This document shows, one piece after another, positions 26,112-35,918 of a DNA stretch of 64,000 bases. Every line of letters starts with the position of its first letter. Positions within the stretch are counted from its first letter, which is position 1. The stretch lies in assembly GCF_003269035.1 (NCBI RefSeq), contig NZ_QLTK01000001.1, positions 558,001 to 622,000 on the forward strand. The letters run 5' to 3'. The DNA comes from Paraburkholderia bryophila. Its GTDB lineage: Bacteria > Pseudomonadota > Gammaproteobacteria > Burkholderiales > Burkholderiaceae. Below the pieces are notes generated by a model. The model was not told the origin of the DNA, did no database searches, and was given only the letters and a program-made list of their open reading frames with translations. The translations under genes were made by a program, and so were the position numbers.

Positions 26112-27131
26112 TCAAGCGCCGTTCGGTGCCGTGACCGGTGCGCGATTGTAGAAATAGATACCGTGCGGCGAACGGCCCACGGCGATCGTCTGGATCAGCT
26201 TGCGGGTTGTCAGGTCGATGATACCGACGTGCTTCGCGAAGCGGAACGTCACCCACAGATAGCGTTTGTCGGCGGATAGTTCCATGTCGTCCGGTCCCGG
26301 CATCAGGCCGGTGATGTCGCCGACGTTGGTGAGCGTGTCTTCGTCGATGATGCTGATCGTGCTCGCCACCCGGTTCGACACCGCGACGTGTTTGCCGTCG
26401 GCGAGCGAGCGGAAGTTGTGCGCGCCCTTGCCAGTCTGGATGGTCTTGACGATCTTCTGGTTGCGCCAGTCGACCACCGCGACGTAATCCGAACCGGTCA
26501 TGCCGATCAGCAGATACTTCTCGCCCGGCGTCATCCACAGGCCGGCCGGCACCTTGCCGACTTTCATTTTCCATTTGACGGTTTGGGTGGCCAGATCGAT
26601 CGCGGCCAGCTCACCCGACACCTGCAGCGTGACGAACACCGTCTTGCTGTCGTTCGTGAACGCCATGTGGCTCGGCATGACCGCGAGCGGCAGGCGCGAG
26701 GCCAGCGTCATCTGGTTCTTCTGGCCGTCGTAGTGATAGATGTCGAGCCGGTCCAGACGCAGGCCGGTGGTGACCAGCCACTTGCGGTCAGGCGAAAAGC
26801 CGATCTGGTAAGGATCTTCGATGTTCTCCACCCAGCGCTGCACCTGGCCCGTTTTCGGGTCGACGAACATCAGATTGTTGGACACCGAATTCGCGACGAT
26901 CAACGACGAATTGTCCGGCGTGGACATCAGATGGTGCGGTTCCTTGCCGGTCGGCACCGTGCCGACGACCTGGTGCGTGGCTTCGTCGATCAGGCTGAGC
27001 GTAGCCTCGCCGGAGTTGAGCACGATCACGTTGTTCGCGCGCGCCGCGGGAGAGAAAAAACCGGTTGCCGCGACCACTGCCGCGCACGCCAGGACCGTGC
27101 CGGTCAAGCCGGAGAAGGAAAAATTGCGCAT
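26112..27131 (-). CDS. secreted YVTN-family beta-propeller protein
   Basis: Periplasmic protein of 339 residues with a signal peptide (n-region MRNFSFSG, cleavage after ARA at about residue 32). The mature part is a series of about seven ~42-residue blades, each with YVTN/NHL-type motifs such as NVIVLNSGEATLSLIDEATH, VSNNLMFVDPKTGQV and VASTISIIDEDTL. Such proteins bind peptides, metals or surface ligands; some are part of quinohemoprotein or copper systems, but no such genes are adjacent. It lies upstream of the sterol-desaturase-like gene, perhaps in one transcription unit. Confidence 0.87.
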   Translation of the reverse strand: MRNFSFSGLTGTVLACAAVVAATGFFSPAARANNVIVLNSGEATLSLIDEATHQVVGTVPTGKEPHHLMSTPDNSSLIVANSVSNNLMFVDPKTGQVQRWVENIEDPYQIGFSPDRKWLVTTGLRLDRLDIYHYDGQKNQMTLASRLPLAVMPSHMAFTNDSKTVFVTLQVSGELAAIDLATQTVKWKMKVGKVPAGLWMTPGEKYLLIGMTGSDYVAVVDWRNQKIVKTIQTGKGAHNFRSLADGKHVAVSNRVASTISIIDEDTLTNVGDITGLMPGPDDMELSADKRYLWVTFRFAKHVGIIDLTTRKLIQTIAVGRSPHGIYFYNRAPVTAPNGA

Positions 27132-27700
27132 GAAAACTCACTTCGGGAGAACGTTCGTCATTGTAGAACGTTTACTGTGCTGCAAGGTTGAGATGGGTCG
27201 GGCGTTGGATGGGTTGGCGGTACGGTGTGGTGTTTTCGCAGCGAGCGGCAACAAAAATAAAAACTGCTGCGCGTCGTAAATTTTAAACGTAGTACGGAGC
27301 CCTCCCGTTCAATTCTTAATTCTCACATCGAAAATCAAAATTACTCTAATTTTATCTGTACGATTTCGCGACTTATTACCCCGCACTCGCTTTATTTAAT
27401 CCACAATTTAGCTCGCACCTCGAAAATAAGAAGTTCTAAAACTACGATATTTCGAACCGATTTTAATTTTCGGATTTATCCCATCACCGCGCCGCTCGAA
27501 CCTTGGCCAAAATAGCGCTAGCCACGCATTGCACGCCTTCGCCGGCAGCATGCTCGGCACGTGCTCGCTCAACATAATCTGAGCCGCTGCGTGATTTTTT
27601 CCCGTATGAACTCTTACCACCCATCAAATCCTATAAACGGAGCGAGTACAGCCGAAGCGTCGATTTAATTTACAAACCCATTTTCGGAGAGCCATAAAAT
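27132..27700. other. A+T-rich intergenic block upstream of the adhesin gene
   Basis: From about 27240 to 27480 and again near 27640-27700 the sequence is strikingly A+T-rich compared with the flanks, with runs such as AAATTTTAAA and TTTTATC. No gene is convincing; the only ORF of size (27408-27620, minus strand) has poor codon use. Such tracts in high-GC genomes are often binding regions for H-NS-like silencers and contain the promoter of the downstream surface gene. Confidence 0.6.
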
Positions 27701-29866
27701 ATGAGAAGAATGATTGAATCAGTGCGGAGTGACGCGATCGGCAAAGCAGACGGTCCGAAGCACAGCACACGCGTTAAAACCGGCTTCGTTAATCAGCGCA
27801 AACTCGCCCCAGCCCGGTTGACGCTTTGCGCCGCCGCGCTGCTCGGCGGCATGACAACCGTTCACGCCACCCCGCCCCCCACCCTCGCGGAACATTACTT
27901 CGACGTCGGCACGCTGCCCACCGGCACCGACGACGCCTCGGCGACCGGCCAGAACGCCTTGGCCGTCGGCCCGGGCGCGATGGCAAGCGCGGAGGCAGCG
28001 CTCGCGCTCGGCGAGCGCGCCACGTCGAAAGGCCGGCGCGCCGTCGCCATAGGCTACGAGGCCAGCGCGTCGGGTCTGTTCAGCGTGGCGTTCGGCAGTA
28101 ACGCGAATGCCACCCGCGACCTGACGCTGTCGCTAGGCGCTTATTGGGTCGCCAGTGCGGAGGAGGCCACGGCCACCGGCTACGCCGCACGCGCCACCGG
28201 GCAGGCGGCAACGGCCGTCGGCGGCAACACCGAGGCCAACGGCTACGGCAGTGCGGCCTTCGGCGCTTATGCACTCGCCGCCGCAACCGGTGACGTCGCG
28301 TTGGGTTACGGCGCAAGCGCGAGCGCCGGCTACAGCGTCGCGATGGGCCCGTGGGCCCGGGCTTACGGCTCGCAAAGTCTCGCCTTGGGCGGCAGCGCGG
28401 TCGCCGACGGCGACTCCGCCATGGCGGTGGGCAGCCGTGCGCTTGCGGACAGTCCGGGCGCGATCGCAGTCGGCAGCGTCGCCACGTCGACGGCAACGAA
28501 CGCGACCGCGATCGGCGCGGGCGCGGGCGCCACGGCCGACCAGTCGTCGGCGTTCGGCGCCGGAGCGTTCGTCTCGGAGGTGAACAGCGTGGCGCTCGGC
28601 GCCGGGGCATTCGTCTCGGAGGTCAACAGTGTGGCGCTCGGCGCCGGCTCCGTCGCGGCTCCGCTGACCGGAACGGTCTACCTGCCGGCCGGCTCGGACG
28701 CCTCGCTGATCCAGGGCATCCATCCGATCGGCCAGGTCTCGATCGGCTCCACCGGCAACGAGCGCCGCCTCACCCATGTCGCCGCCGGCGCGAACGACAC
28801 CGACGCGGTCAACGTCAGTCAGTTGAGAGCGCTGGAGGCCAGGGTCGACGGTAGTTCGGCAACACTCAACGGCGCGGTGAATTACGACCGGAACGCGGAC
28901 GGCACCCTCAACCGCAACGCCGTCACGATGGGTGGCGACACCGCCGCCGGCGGTACGCTGATCCATAACGTCGCGAATGGCGTAGAGGTGGGTGACGCGA
29001 TCAACCTCGGCCAGTTGAATTCGGCGATCAACAGCGTCGTCAGCAATGTACTGGCGGGCGATGCCATCGCGAACCCACTCTTCAGCGCCAACGGCGACCC
29101 CGACACCGAAGGCGCGGCGGCGTCGGCAACGCACTCGGTCGCGGCCGGCGCGAACGCCCAGGCTTTCGGCGTGAGCGCGGTGGCCATCGGCGCAAGCGCG
29201 AGCGCAGGCGGCAACGGCGCCGTCGCAATCGGCTCGGGCGCGAGCGCGACCGGCAGCAACGCCGCGTCGTTCGGTTCCGGTTCGAGCGCCAGCGGCAACA
29301 ACGCCGCCACACTCGGTTCCGGTTCCACCGCGAGCGGCGCGAACGCCATTGCGATCGGGGTGAACTCAAGCGCGAGTGGCAATAACGCAACCGCGCTCGG
29401 CATGTCGTCGAGTGCCGGCGCCGACAATGCCGTGGCATTGGGCCAGGGTTCGGTCGCGGATCGAGCCAACACCGTGTCGGTTGGCGCGGCGGGCCAGGAA
29501 CGGCAGATTGCCAATGTCGCCGCCGGCGTGCAAGGCACGGACGCGGTCAACGTCAATCAGTTGCAACGGGTCACGAGCGGCGCGCTCGCTCAGGCGAACG
29601 ACTACACCGATAACCAGATCCGCTCGGCCCGCCGCGACGCTTATGGCGGTACGGCGGCCGCGCTCGCCGTAGCGGGCTTGCCGCAAGCGGTGCTGCCGGG
29701 GCGCGGCATGATGGCGCTGGCCGGCGGCACCTACGGCGGACAATCGGCGCTGGCGATCGGCGTGTCGCAACTCTCGGCCACCGGCACGTGGGTCTACAAG
29801 GTCCAGGGCACGACCGACTCGCGTGGCCAGTTCGGCGCATCGTTAGGCGCCGGCCTGCATTGGTGA
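27701..29866 (+). CDS. trimeric autotransporter adhesin (YadA-type)
   Basis: Surface adhesin of 721 residues. It has an extended signal peptide with a long basic n-region (cleavage after VHA, about residue 56), then left-handed beta-roll head repeats (AxAxG-type 14-residue motifs such as GAMASAEAALALGERATSKG). A neck motif GANDTDAVNVSQL (about 363) follows, then a second head block of SGNNA-type repeats, a second neck GTDAVNVNQL (about 607) and a short coiled coil leading into the C-terminal YadA anchor ending GASLGAGLHW, with a terminal aromatic residue for BAM insertion. GGAGAG precedes the ATG. A 42-bp tandem duplication is seen at 28556-28639. The A+T-rich upstream block suggests silencer control. 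Confidence 0.93.
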   Translation: MRRMIESVRSDAIGKADGPKHSTRVKTGFVNQRKLAPARLTLCAAALLGGMTTVHATPPPTLAEHYFDVGTLPTGTDDASATGQNALAVGPGAMASAEAALALGERATSKGRRAVAIGYEASASGLFSVAFGSNANATRDLTLSLGAYWVASAEEATATGYAARATGQAATAVGGNTEANGYGSAAFGAYALAAATGDVALGYGASASAGYSVAMGPWARAYGSQSLALGGSAVADGDSAMAVGSRALADSPGAIAVGSVATSTATNATAIGAGAGATADQSSAFGAGAFVSEVNSVALGAGAFVSEVNSVALGAGSVAAPLTGTVYLPAGSDASLIQGIHPIGQVSIGSTGNERRLTHVAAGANDTDAVNVSQLRALEARVDGSSATLNGAVNYDRNADGTLNRNAVTMGGDTAAGGTLIHNVANGVEVGDAINLGQLNSAINSVVSNVLAGDAIANPLFSANGDPDTEGAAASATHSVAAGANAQAFGVSAVAIGASASAGGNGAVAIGSGASATGSNAASFGSGSSASGNNAATLGSGSTASGANAIAIGVNSSASGNNATALGMSSSAGADNAVALGQGSVADRANTVSVGAAGQERQIANVAAGVQGTDAVNVNQLQRVTSGALAQANDYTDNQIRSARRDAYGGTAAALAVAGLPQAVLPGRGMMALAGGTYGGQSALAIGVSQLSATGTWVYKVQGTTDSRGQFGASLGAGLHW
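28556..28639 (+). repeat. 42-bp tandem duplication within the adhesin head
   Basis: Two adjacent 42-bp units (28556-28597, 28598-28639) encode the 14-residue block GAGAFVSEVNSVAL twice, differing only at a few silent positions. This matches one turn of the YadA head repeat and indicates expansion by recombination. Confidence 0.8.
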
Positions 29867-29873
29867 ACGCCAC

Positions 29874-32800
29874 TCACCGCTGCATCGACTCCCACACCTT
29901 GTGAAGCCGCTTCACCGAGACCGGCATCGGCGTACGCAACTCCTGGGCGAACAGCGAAATCCGCAGTTCCTCCAGCAACCAGCGAAACTCCGACAAACGC
30001 GTGTCCAAGACTCCACCGCGTTGCGCGACCGCGCGCTGGTAGTTCTGCCAGAGCGGCTGAAACTCGGCGAACTGGCGTGCGTCGCGTGTGGGGTCCGCTC
30101 GCAGCTTGTCGATACGCAACACCATGCCCTTCAGATAGCGCGGAAAATGCGCCAGTTGCGAGTACGGCGTGTCGACCACGAAGCGCTTGCCGATCAGCGC
30201 ATCGAGCTGATTCTGCAGATCCGCGTGGGCGGCGGTGAACGTGCGGGCCTGCACCAGCTTCTTCGTCACCGTCGCGTATTCGGTGAGAATCAGCCCCACC
30301 AGACGCGCGATCTCCTGCGCCAGCAAGGTCAGCCGGCTACGGCCTTCGTCGCGGCGCGCGTGGAACGAAAGATCGTCGGTGGGCAGCGGATCTTGCAAAC
30401 ACGCGCGATCCAGCGCGGTATCGATCAATTGATCGCGCAACTCTTCCTGCGTGCCGCGCGGCATGAACTGCATCGCCATTTCGCGCAAGCCCGGCAGGTT
30501 CTTTTCGAGGTATTTGATCGGCTCCTTCAACTGCAGGCCGAACAGCCGCCGCAAACCCGCCCGATGAATCCGCGCGGCTTCTTCCGGCGAATCGAACACT
30601 TCGACGTCGCAATGCGTGCCGCGATCCACCAGCGCCGGATAGCCGAACAAGGTCTGCCCGCCGCGACGAATTTCGAGCAACTCGGGAAGCTTGCCGAAAT
30701 TCCACGTGGTCAGCTTTTCGTACAGCGCGGTGCCAGCCGTGGCGCTTTGCGGCGCGCCAGCACTCGCACCCGGCCCAGCCTTGCCGCCGCGTTGCGCCAC
30801 CGCACCTGCGCTAGCTGCCGCAACGGATTGCCCACCTTGCCCACCTCGTCCACCCGACTGCACAGCCGCCGCGACACTGCCGCCGCCGGCGTCCGCCAGC
30901 GCCGCACCCGCCGCGCTCGACGCGATCTTCTGAAAATGCTGCTGCGCCTGGCTGCCCAACTCCGAACGCAATTGCGCCATGTTGCGGCCCATCGCGAGCT
31001 GACGGCCGTGTTCGTCGACGACCTTGAAGTTCATGAACAGATGCGCCGGCAAGGTCTCGAGCTTGAAGTCGGCCTGCTTCATCGCGATCTGCTTCTGCTC
31101 GCGAACATCGGCGATCAGCGACTCGAGCAAGCCGCCCGCGCCGTAACGCGGCCCACCATGCCGCTCGACGAAACCCGCCGCGTACTCGGGCAATGGCACG
31201 CAGTGACGTCGCAATTTCTGCGGCAGGGACTTCAGCAACAGCTGCGCCTTCTCTTTCAGCATGCCCGGCACGAGCCACTCGCAGCGTCGCGCGTCGACCT
31301 GATTCAGCGCATACAGCGGCACGGCGAGCGTCACGCCGTCGCGCGGCGAACCCGGCTCGAAGTGATACGTCAACGCCATCTCGACGCCCGACATCGTCAT
31401 CCGCTTCGGGAACAGATCGGTGGTGACGCCGGCTGCCTCGTGACGCATCAGATCGTCGCGCGACAGATACAGCAGGCGCAGTTTGTCTTCGGTCTGGCCG
31501 GCCGCTTTCAGCTCGTCGCGATACCAGCGCTCGAACGCCGCGCCGGTGTGAATGCCCTGCGGCACCGCCTGATCGTAGAAGCCGAAGATCAGCTCGTCGT
31601 CGACCAGTACGTCCTGCCGCCGCGACTTGTGTTCGAGTTGCTCGATATCGGCGAGCAGTTTGCGGTTGTGCGCGAAGAACCCGAGCTTCGTATCGAACTC
31701 GCCTTCCACCAGCGCGCCGCGAATGAACAGCTCACGCGCGCGCGCCGGGTCCTGTTTGCCGAAACTCACCCGGCGGCGGTGATAGATCGGCAGGCCGTAC
31801 AGCATGGCCCGCTCGAACGCCGACACCTGCGCCGCGCGCTTTTCCCAATGCGGCTCGGACAGCGATTTCTTCAACAGATGCGCGCCGATCCGCTCGATCC
31901 ACTCCGGCTCGATCTTCGCGATACAGCGCGCGTACAGCCGGCTCGTCTCGACCAGTTCGGCGGCCATCGCCCACTTGCCGGCTTTCTTCACGAGCGCCGA
32001 GCCCGGCCACAAATAAAACTTGATGCCGCGCGCGCCGAGGTAATACGGTTCGTCGTCGGCTTTCAGGCCGATGTTGCCGAGCAGGCCGGTCAACAACGCG
32101 AGATGGATCTGCTCGAAGGTGGCTTCCGCTTCGTTCAGACGCCAGCCGTGTTCACGCACCACGGTGAGCAATTGCGAGTGCACGTCGCGCCATTCGCGCA
32201 GACGCATTTGCGACAGGAAGTTCTTGCGGCATTCCTCGTGCAACTGCTTGTTCGACTTCTTGTGCGTGATGGCTTCTTCGAACCAGTTCCAGATTTTGAG
32301 CCACTGAAGGAATTCGGAGTGGTCGTCGGCGAACCGGCGATGCGCCTGGTCGGCCTGCTCCTGCGCTTCGATTGGCCGGTCGCGCGGATCCTGCACGGAC
32401 AACGCGCTGGCGATGATCAACACCTCCTTCAGCGCCTGCTGATCGCGCGCGGCCAGAATCATCCGGCCCACGCGCGGATCGAGCGGCAGGCGTGCGAGCT
32501 CGCGGCCGAGCGGCGTGAGCTGGTTGTCGTCGTCGACGGCGCCGAGTTCATTGAGCAGCTGATAACCGTCGGCGACCGCGCGGCCCGGCGGCGGTTCGAT
32601 GAACGGAAACGTTTCGATCGCGGTCAGGTGCAGCGATTTCATTCGCAGAATCACCGACGCCAGCGACGACCGCAGAATCTCCGGATCGGTGAAACGCACG
32701 CGCCCCTGAAAATCGCTTTCCTCGTAGAGACGAACGCAGATGCCGTCGGCAACCCGGCCGCAGCGCCCGGCCCGCTGATTCGCGGCGGCTTGCGAGATCG

Positions 32801-34106
32801 ATTCCACCTGCAACTGCTCGACCTTGTTGCGGTACGAATAGCGTTTCACGCGCGCGAGGCCGGTGTCGACCACGTAGCGAATGCCCGGCACCGTCAGCGA
32901 GGTCTCGGCAACGTTGGTTGCCAGCACGATACGCCGCGTGTTCGAAATACGAAACACGCGTTCCTGTTCGGCGGCGGAGAGCCGCGCGAACAGCGGCAGA
33001 ATTTCCGTGTGCGGCGGGTGATGTTTGCGCAGCGCCTCGGCGGCGTCGCGAATCTCGCGCTCGCCGGGCAGGAACACCAACACGTCGCCGGGGCCTTCGC
33101 GGCACAGTTCGTCGACGGCGTCGACAATCGCGTCCATCAGGTCGCGGTCGCTTTCGCGCTGGGTTTTAGGGCGCTCAGGACGCTCAGAACGCCCGCGCCC
33201 GCCGGCCGGCGAACCCGCCGCGCTCTTCGTGCCCTCCGCGGCCTTCACCGCCGGACTGTCTTCGACGACCGGCCGGTAACGCACTTCGACCGGATACAGA
33301 CGGCCGCTCACTTCGATCACTGGCGCGGGTTTTTCGTCGCTGCCGAAATGGCGCGCGAAGCGATCGGCGTCGATGGTCGCCGAGGTCACGATCAGCTTCA
33401 GATCGGGACGCTTGACGAGAATTTCCTTCAGATAGCCGAGCAGAAAATCGATGTTCAGGCTGCGCTCGTGCGCTTCGTCGATGATCAGGGTGTCGTAGGC
33501 TTTGAGCAGCGGATCGGTCTGCGTTTCGGCAAGCAGAATGCCGTCGGTCATCAGTTTGACCGACGCGCCCGGCGACAGATTGTCGGTGAAACGCACCTTG
33601 TAGCCGACCACTTCGCCGAACGGCGTGCCGAGTTCCTCGGCGATCCGGCGGCCGGTGGCGGACGCAGCGATCCGGCGCGGCTGCGTATGGCCGATCAGAC
33701 CGGCGCCGCCCGCGCCGAGGCCGCGCCCCAGCGCGAGGCAGATTTTCGGCAACTGGGTGGTTTTACCGGAGCCGGTTTCACCGCAAACGATCACGACCTG
33801 GTTTTCCGCGATCGCTTTGGCGATCTCGTCGCGGCGGCCGGAGACCGGCAGCGCTTCGGGGAAGGTGATCGGCGGAATCGGATTCGGTTCGACGACGCGC
33901 GGCGCGCGGGGAACACGCGGCGGATTTTTTTTCTGCGCGTGCGTCTGCGCGCCCGGTTCCGGACGACGCGTTTCGCGCGCCTTTTGTGGCGTGTTTCGGT
34001 TGGCGTCCTGCGCAGGACCGCGTCCGGCGTCGCCGGTGTTCAACTGATCGCCGGCCGGCGCCGGATTCTCGTTCGCCGCAGCGGGACTTTTGGGTACATT
34101 CGACAT
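29874..34106 (-). CDS. hrpA: ATP-dependent RNA helicase HrpA (DEAH box)
   Basis: DEAH-box RNA helicase of 1410 residues, the large bacterial HrpA type involved in rescuing stalled ribosomes and RNA processing. Motifs: GETGSGKTTQLPK (Walker A), IIDEAHERS (DEAH), TSATID, then helicase C, HA2/ratchet and OB domains, with the long HrpA-specific C-terminal DUF3418 region. Two disordered Gly/Ala/Arg-rich insertions stand out: about 290-330 (near SAAGSPAGGRGRSERPERP) and a second around residues 1065-1130. The start codon lies 23 bp from the divergent argA start. The gene converges on the adhesin gene with only 7 bp between stops. Confidence 0.96.
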   Translation of the reverse strand: MSNVPKSPAAANENPAPAGDQLNTGDAGRGPAQDANRNTPQKARETRRPEPGAQTHAQKKNPPRVPRAPRVVEPNPIPPITFPEALPVSGRRDEIAKAIAENQVVIVCGETGSGKTTQLPKICLALGRGLGAGGAGLIGHTQPRRIAASATGRRIAEELGTPFGEVVGYKVRFTDNLSPGASVKLMTDGILLAETQTDPLLKAYDTLIIDEAHERSLNIDFLLGYLKEILVKRPDLKLIVTSATIDADRFARHFGSDEKPAPVIEVSGRLYPVEVRYRPVVEDSPAVKAAEGTKSAAGSPAGGRGRSERPERPKTQRESDRDLMDAIVDAVDELCREGPGDVLVFLPGEREIRDAAEALRKHHPPHTEILPLFARLSAAEQERVFRISNTRRIVLATNVAETSLTVPGIRYVVDTGLARVKRYSYRNKVEQLQVESISQAAANQRAGRCGRVADGICVRLYEESDFQGRVRFTDPEILRSSLASVILRMKSLHLTAIETFPFIEPPPGRAVADGYQLLNELGAVDDDNQLTPLGRELARLPLDPRVGRMILAARDQQALKEVLIIASALSVQDPRDRPIEAQEQADQAHRRFADDHSEFLQWLKIWNWFEEAITHKKSNKQLHEECRKNFLSQMRLREWRDVHSQLLTVVREHGWRLNEAEATFEQIHLALLTGLLGNIGLKADDEPYYLGARGIKFYLWPGSALVKKAGKWAMAAELVETSRLYARCIAKIEPEWIERIGAHLLKKSLSEPHWEKRAAQVSAFERAMLYGLPIYHRRRVSFGKQDPARARELFIRGALVEGEFDTKLGFFAHNRKLLADIEQLEHKSRRQDVLVDDELIFGFYDQAVPQGIHTGAAFERWYRDELKAAGQTEDKLRLLYLSRDDLMRHEAAGVTTDLFPKRMTMSGVEMALTYHFEPGSPRDGVTLAVPLYALNQVDARRCEWLVPGMLKEKAQLLLKSLPQKLRRHCVPLPEYAAGFVERHGGPRYGAGGLLESLIADVREQKQIAMKQADFKLETLPAHLFMNFKVVDEHGRQLAMGRNMAQLRSELGSQAQQHFQKIASSAAGAALADAGGGSVAAAVQSGGRGGQGGQSVAAASAGAVAQRGGKAGPGASAGAPQSATAGTALYEKLTTWNFGKLPELLEIRRGGQTLFGYPALVDRGTHCDVEVFDSPEEAARIHRAGLRRLFGLQLKEPIKYLEKNLPGLREMAMQFMPRGTQEELRDQLIDTALDRACLQDPLPTDDLSFHARRDEGRSRLTLLAQEIARLVGLILTEYATVTKKLVQARTFTAAHADLQNQLDALIGKRFVVDTPYSQLAHFPRYLKGMVLRIDKLRADPTRDARQFAEFQPLWQNYQRAVAQRGGVLDTRLSEFRWLLEELRISLFAQELRTPMPVSVKRLHKVWESMQR

Positions 34107-34114
34107 GGGGGCGC

Positions 34115-34122
34115 ATTATAAT
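34115..34122. promoter_or_regulatory. palindromic -10 element shared by hrpA and argA
   Basis: The octamer ATTATAAT reads TATAAT on both strands. The plus TATAAT (34117-34122) ends 7 nt before the argA ATG, and the minus TATAAT (34115-34120) ends 8 nt before the hrpA ATG. That would place both transcription starts at or next to the start codons, implying leaderless mRNAs. No -35 of high quality is seen on either side. Confidence 0.55.
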
Positions 34123-34129
34123 CCCCGGC

Positions 34130-35518
34130 ATGAATTCCCAAACCGACCTCGTCCCCGCGCCCGCGAGCGTTCCGGCCCCCGCCGGAACAACGGAAAACCT
34201 CGCCCAGCATGCGCAATTCGTCGACTGGATGCGCTCAGTCGCCCCTTACATCCACGCCTTCCGTAACAAGACCTTCGTCGTCGGTTTCGGCGGCGAGGTG
34301 GTGCATCAGGGGCTCCTGAATGCGCTCGTGTCCGATATCGCGCTGTTGCAGGCCATGGGCATCCAGATCGTTCTGGTGCATGGCTCGCGACCGCAGGTCG
34401 AAGAGCAGATGAGTCTGCACGGCGTGGAGTCCGAGTTTTCGCACGGCATGCGCATTACCGACGCCCGCGCACTCGAGTCCGCCAAAGAAGCGGCCGGCGA
34501 AGTGCGTCTGGATATCGAGGCGGCGATCAGCCAGGGCTTGCCGAACACGCCCATGGCGCACGCACACATCAGCGTGGTGTCGGGCAACTTCGTGACGGCG
34601 CGCCCGGTCGGCATTCTGGATGGCGTCGACTTCGCCCACACCGGCGTGGTGCGCAAGATCGACGCGGACTCGATCCGCCATTCGCTCGCGAGCCGCAAGC
34701 TGGTGCTGTTGTCGCCGCTCGGCTTCTCGCCCACCGGCGAAGCGTTCAATCTATCCATGGAAGACGTGGCCTCGGCGGCGGCCATCGCGCTGCGCGCCGA
34801 CAAGATCGTGTTCCTGACCGAAACGCCGGGCCTGATGGAAGACGGCGAAGAAGGCCCCGAACTGCTGCGCGAACTGTCGCTCGACGACGCCTACAAGCTG
34901 CACGAAAGCGGCGAAGTCACCGGCGACGCGGGCTTCTACCTGAAACACTCCATTCGCGCCTGCCGCGGCGGCGTGGCGCGGGCGCACATCATCCCCTACG
35001 CGCTCGACGGCAGCCTGCTGCTCGAACTGTTCCTGCACGACGGCGTCGGCACGATGATCTCGTATGAGAACCTCGAAAGCCTGCGTGAAGCCACCCCGGA
35101 CGACGTCGGCGGTATTCTCGCGCTGATCGATCCGCTCGAATCGGACGGCACGCTGGTGCGGCGCGGCCGCCATCAGATCGAACGCGACATCGACCATTTC
35201 TCGGTCATCGAGCACGATGGCGTGCTGTTCGGCTGCGCGGCACTGTATCCATACACGCAGGAGCGCATCGGCGAAATGGCCTGCCTGACGGTCGCCCCCG
35301 AAGCGCAAGGCACCGGCGACGGCGAACGGCTGTTGAAGCGTATCGAGCAACGCGCACGGGCGCGCGGCCTCACACGTATTTTCGTGCTCACCACGCGCAC
35401 CGAACACTGGTTCCTCAAGCGCGGCTTCGTCAAGGCAACGGTCGACGACCTGCCTGAAGATCGTCGCCGGCTCTATAACTGGCAGCGCAAATCGCTCGTG
35501 CTGATGAAACAGCTCTGA
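34130..35518 (+). CDS. argA: N-acetylglutamate synthase (AAK kinase-like + GNAT)
   Basis: First step of arginine biosynthesis: acetyl-CoA + glutamate to N-acetylglutamate. The protein has 462 residues: an N-terminal amino-acid-kinase-like domain (about 50-300, with [20 protein letters not shown] and ISHG-like SHGMRITD) and a C-terminal GNAT domain (about 325-460, with [20 protein letters not shown] and [12 protein letters not shown]). This two-domain architecture is that of the classical arginine-inhibited ArgA. The ATG of [11 protein letters not shown] is chosen; frame 5' of it is non-conserved and overlaps hrpA. Confidence 0.94.
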   Translation: MNSQTDLVPAPASVPAPAGTTENLAQHAQFVDWMRSVAPYIHAFRNKTFVVGFGGEVVHQGLLNALVSDIALLQAMGIQIVLVHGSRPQVEEQMSLHGVESEFSHGMRITDARALESAKEAAGEVRLDIEAAISQGLPNTPMAHAHISVVSGNFVTARPVGILDGVDFAHTGVVRKIDADSIRHSLASRKLVLLSPLGFSPTGEAFNLSMEDVASAAAIALRADKIVFLTETPGLMEDGEEGPELLRELSLDDAYKLHESGEVTGDAGFYLKHSIRACRGGVARAHIIPYALDGSLLLELFLHDGVGTMISYENLESLREATPDDVGGILALIDPLESDGTLVRRGRHQIERDIDHFSVIEHDGVLFGCAALYPYTQERIGEMACLTVAPEAQGTGDGERLLKRIEQRARARGLTRIFVLTTRTEHWFLKRGFVKATVDDLPEDRRRLYNWQRKSLVLMKQL

Positions 35519-35583
35519 GCAGCGCCGCGATCGAGCGACTGCCCGTCCCCACATCGATAACAGGATTCAAGGAGAAGCACAGC

Positions 35584-35859
35584 ATGACTCGTATGGTTCA
35601 ATGCGCGAAGCTCGGCAAGGAAGCCGAAGGCCTCGATTTCCCGCCGCTGCCCGGCGAACTCGGCAAGCGGATCTACGAAAGCATTTCGAAGGAAGCCTGG
35701 CAGGCGTGGTTGAAGCAGCAAACCATGCTGATCAACGAAAACCGTCTGAACATGGCGGACCCGCGCGCGCGCCAATATCTGATGAAGCAGACCGAAAAGT
35801 TCTTCTTCGGCGAAGGCGCGGATACCGCGCAAGGGTATGTGCCGCCAACGGCCGAGTAA
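35584..35859 (+). CDS. yggX: probable Fe(2+)-trafficking / oxidative damage protection protein
   Basis: Small cytoplasmic YggX protein of 91 residues. Cys7 in [14 protein letters not shown] and the [20 protein letters not shown] block match the family, which protects iron-sulfur clusters from superoxide and oxidants. AAGGAGAA is 7 nt upstream of the ATG. It lies 65 bp after argA in the same direction, and is followed by a strong terminator, so argA-yggX may be one unit. Confidence 0.95.
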   Translation: MTRMVQCAKLGKEAEGLDFPPLPGELGKRIYESISKEAWQAWLKQQTMLINENRLNMADPRARQYLMKQTEKFFFGEGADTAQGYVPPTAE

Positions 35860-35887
35860 GCCCGCAATAAGCCCCCAATAAGCCCGC

Positions 35888-35918
35888 AAAAATCCGCGCC
35901 GCGTGCGCGGATTTTTTT
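35888..35918 (+). terminator. rho-independent terminator after yggX
   Basis: Stem AAAAATCCGCGC / GCGCGGATTTTT with a 5-nt CGCGT loop and a run of seven Ts. Just before it, three 11-bp direct copies of AAGCCCGCAAT-type sequence (35858-35890) flank the yggX stop. Confidence 0.9.

Noticed and set aside
27408..27620. 70-codon minus-strand ORF in the A+T-rich block
   Set aside because: No ribosome-binding site, no conserved composition, and overlaps a region best explained as regulatory.
29901..34121. 1406-codon open frame antisense to hrpA
   Set aside because: It mirrors a long real gene in a high-GC sequence, has Arg/His/Gln-rich composition and no domain, and begins and ends with hrpA.
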